Assembly: GCA_946894095.1 (NCBI GenBank)
Contig: OX335641.1
Location: 14,030,501 to 14,094,500 of the forward strand
DNA length: 64,000 nt
Reading direction: 5' to 3'
From: Incurvaria masculella
Lineage: Eukaryota > Arthropoda > Insecta > Lepidoptera > Incurvariidae
The stretch's first letter is position 1; every line of letters starts with the position of its first letter. The notes under the pieces are model-generated. The model had not been told where the DNA came from, made no database searches, and saw only the letters and a list, made by a program, of their open reading frames with translations. Positions 63,311 through 64,000 of this stretch are shown piece by piece. The position numbers and the translations under genes are program-made.

Positions 63311-63631
63311 AAATACGGACAATTTTTATTGCAAATAACTGCAGAAAGTTATTGTTTACCAAAACGGGGCCACCTGCTAGAAGAACTGCCGCCATCTAAA
63401 GACACTTAATTTCATTAAATTTTTTTGAAACATTATTCTAACGCATCATGGAGTACATGGCCAGATTATCCATAAGGCAACTGCCTAGGGGACCCGTATC
63501 GGCTAGGGTCCCCGCGCACCGAGATAAACAATTTTGAAAATGTTTCATCGAGTGAAAATTTATTTTGCAGATACAAATCAATGAAATGATTATGTCCAAG
63601 ACGCATTTCTGTCAACTAGCTTTTTTTATGG

Positions 63632-63865
63632 AACCTGACATGGATGGCTAATACCACACTACCGTTATGATATTAGCCCCGTGCACCACATTCCCGAAGG
63701 AATTAGGTGCCAATCCAGGATCTTCCCATTGTTAGCACGGCTACATTGAGTAACGAAATGAACTTATCCAACTCAGAAAGAGAAAGAAAGTGGTGCTTGA
63801 GCCGGACGAGATATTTAACCCAGACCTCTCGCAAGAAAGGCAAGTCTAGCCCACAGACCACGAGG
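63632..63865 (-). repeat. SINE family 1, reverse, internally deleted
   Basis: gacatggatggctaatacca, attcccgaaggaattaggtg and cacggctacattgagtaacg. It then jumps to caactcagaaagagaaagaa and the head region ccacgaggtgg. The middle of the body is missing. Confidence 0.7.
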
Positions 63866-64000
63866 TGGTGTGACTCAAGTAGATAAAAAATAACGTCCAA
63901 AAAATACTGTTTCTCAGTTTATCTTTTTTCAAAAAACTTTTAGTTTTAAAACAAGGAAGTTAGAAAAGGGTAAAGGGGCCCTGAAATGGTTCATGCGACC

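Larger units (their letters stand above)
62395..64000 (-). other. 5' flank of the CD36-like gene
   Basis: 62395-62780 is GC-rich and may be promoter and 5' UTR. No TATA box or start site can be fixed. Two reverse SINE fragments follow (63178-63310, 63632-63865). No other gene. Confidence 0.5.

Overview
The window is animal, almost certainly lepidopteran (moth or butterfly) nuclear DNA. It is AT-rich and full of transposable elements: tRNA-derived SINEs, TTAA-flanked MITEs, mariner, a Ty3/gypsy relative and non-LTR remnants. Scattered through it are very GC-rich short exons with GT/AG splice sites. No bacterial-style operon is present. All gene models below were assembled by eye by joining exons whose reading phases agree. 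None was checked by alignment, and family names rest on recognised motifs.

Five protein-coding genes can be built. (1) A cyclin J gene on the + strand (710-7027), with its 5' exon(s) off the left edge. (2) A two-exon tipE-family sodium-channel auxiliary subunit gene on the - strand (14988-17511). (3) A five-exon PDGF/VEGF-related factor (Pvf) gene on the - strand (20507-26593, 491 aa). (4) A four-exon menorin/FAM151-family secreted protein gene on the - strand (30659-43718, 331 aa), whose 9.6 kb first intron is packed with repeats. (5) An eight-exon CD36/scavenger receptor class B gene on the - strand (46855-62394, 506 aa). Genes 2-5 have a start, a stop and consistent splice phases. The genes look like ordinary neighbours and are not one pathway.

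Between and inside the genes lie an intact mariner-type transposase copy (47548-48831) and a short, internally deleted Ty3/gypsy-like LTR element with identical 101-bp repeats and a 5-bp target duplication (49054-50904). The LTR element ends only 29 nt from a CD36 exon. There are also about a dozen copies of one tRNA-derived SINE, several families of TTAA-flanked MITEs (including a back-to-back A-B-A composite), hAT- and PIF/Harbinger-like MITEs, long foldback elements, and decayed non-LTR pieces.

The most unusual pattern is that every one of the five genes carries local, partial, tandem-like copies of its own exon edges. Examples are five or more units beside cyclin J exon 4, a 157-bp array of menorin exon 2, and single copies for Pvf exon 3, CD36 exons 3 and 5, and tipE exon 2. 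The second notable point is a 12-nt complementarity between the LTR element's own LTR and the site where a tRNA primer would normally bind, which suggests self-primed reverse transcription.
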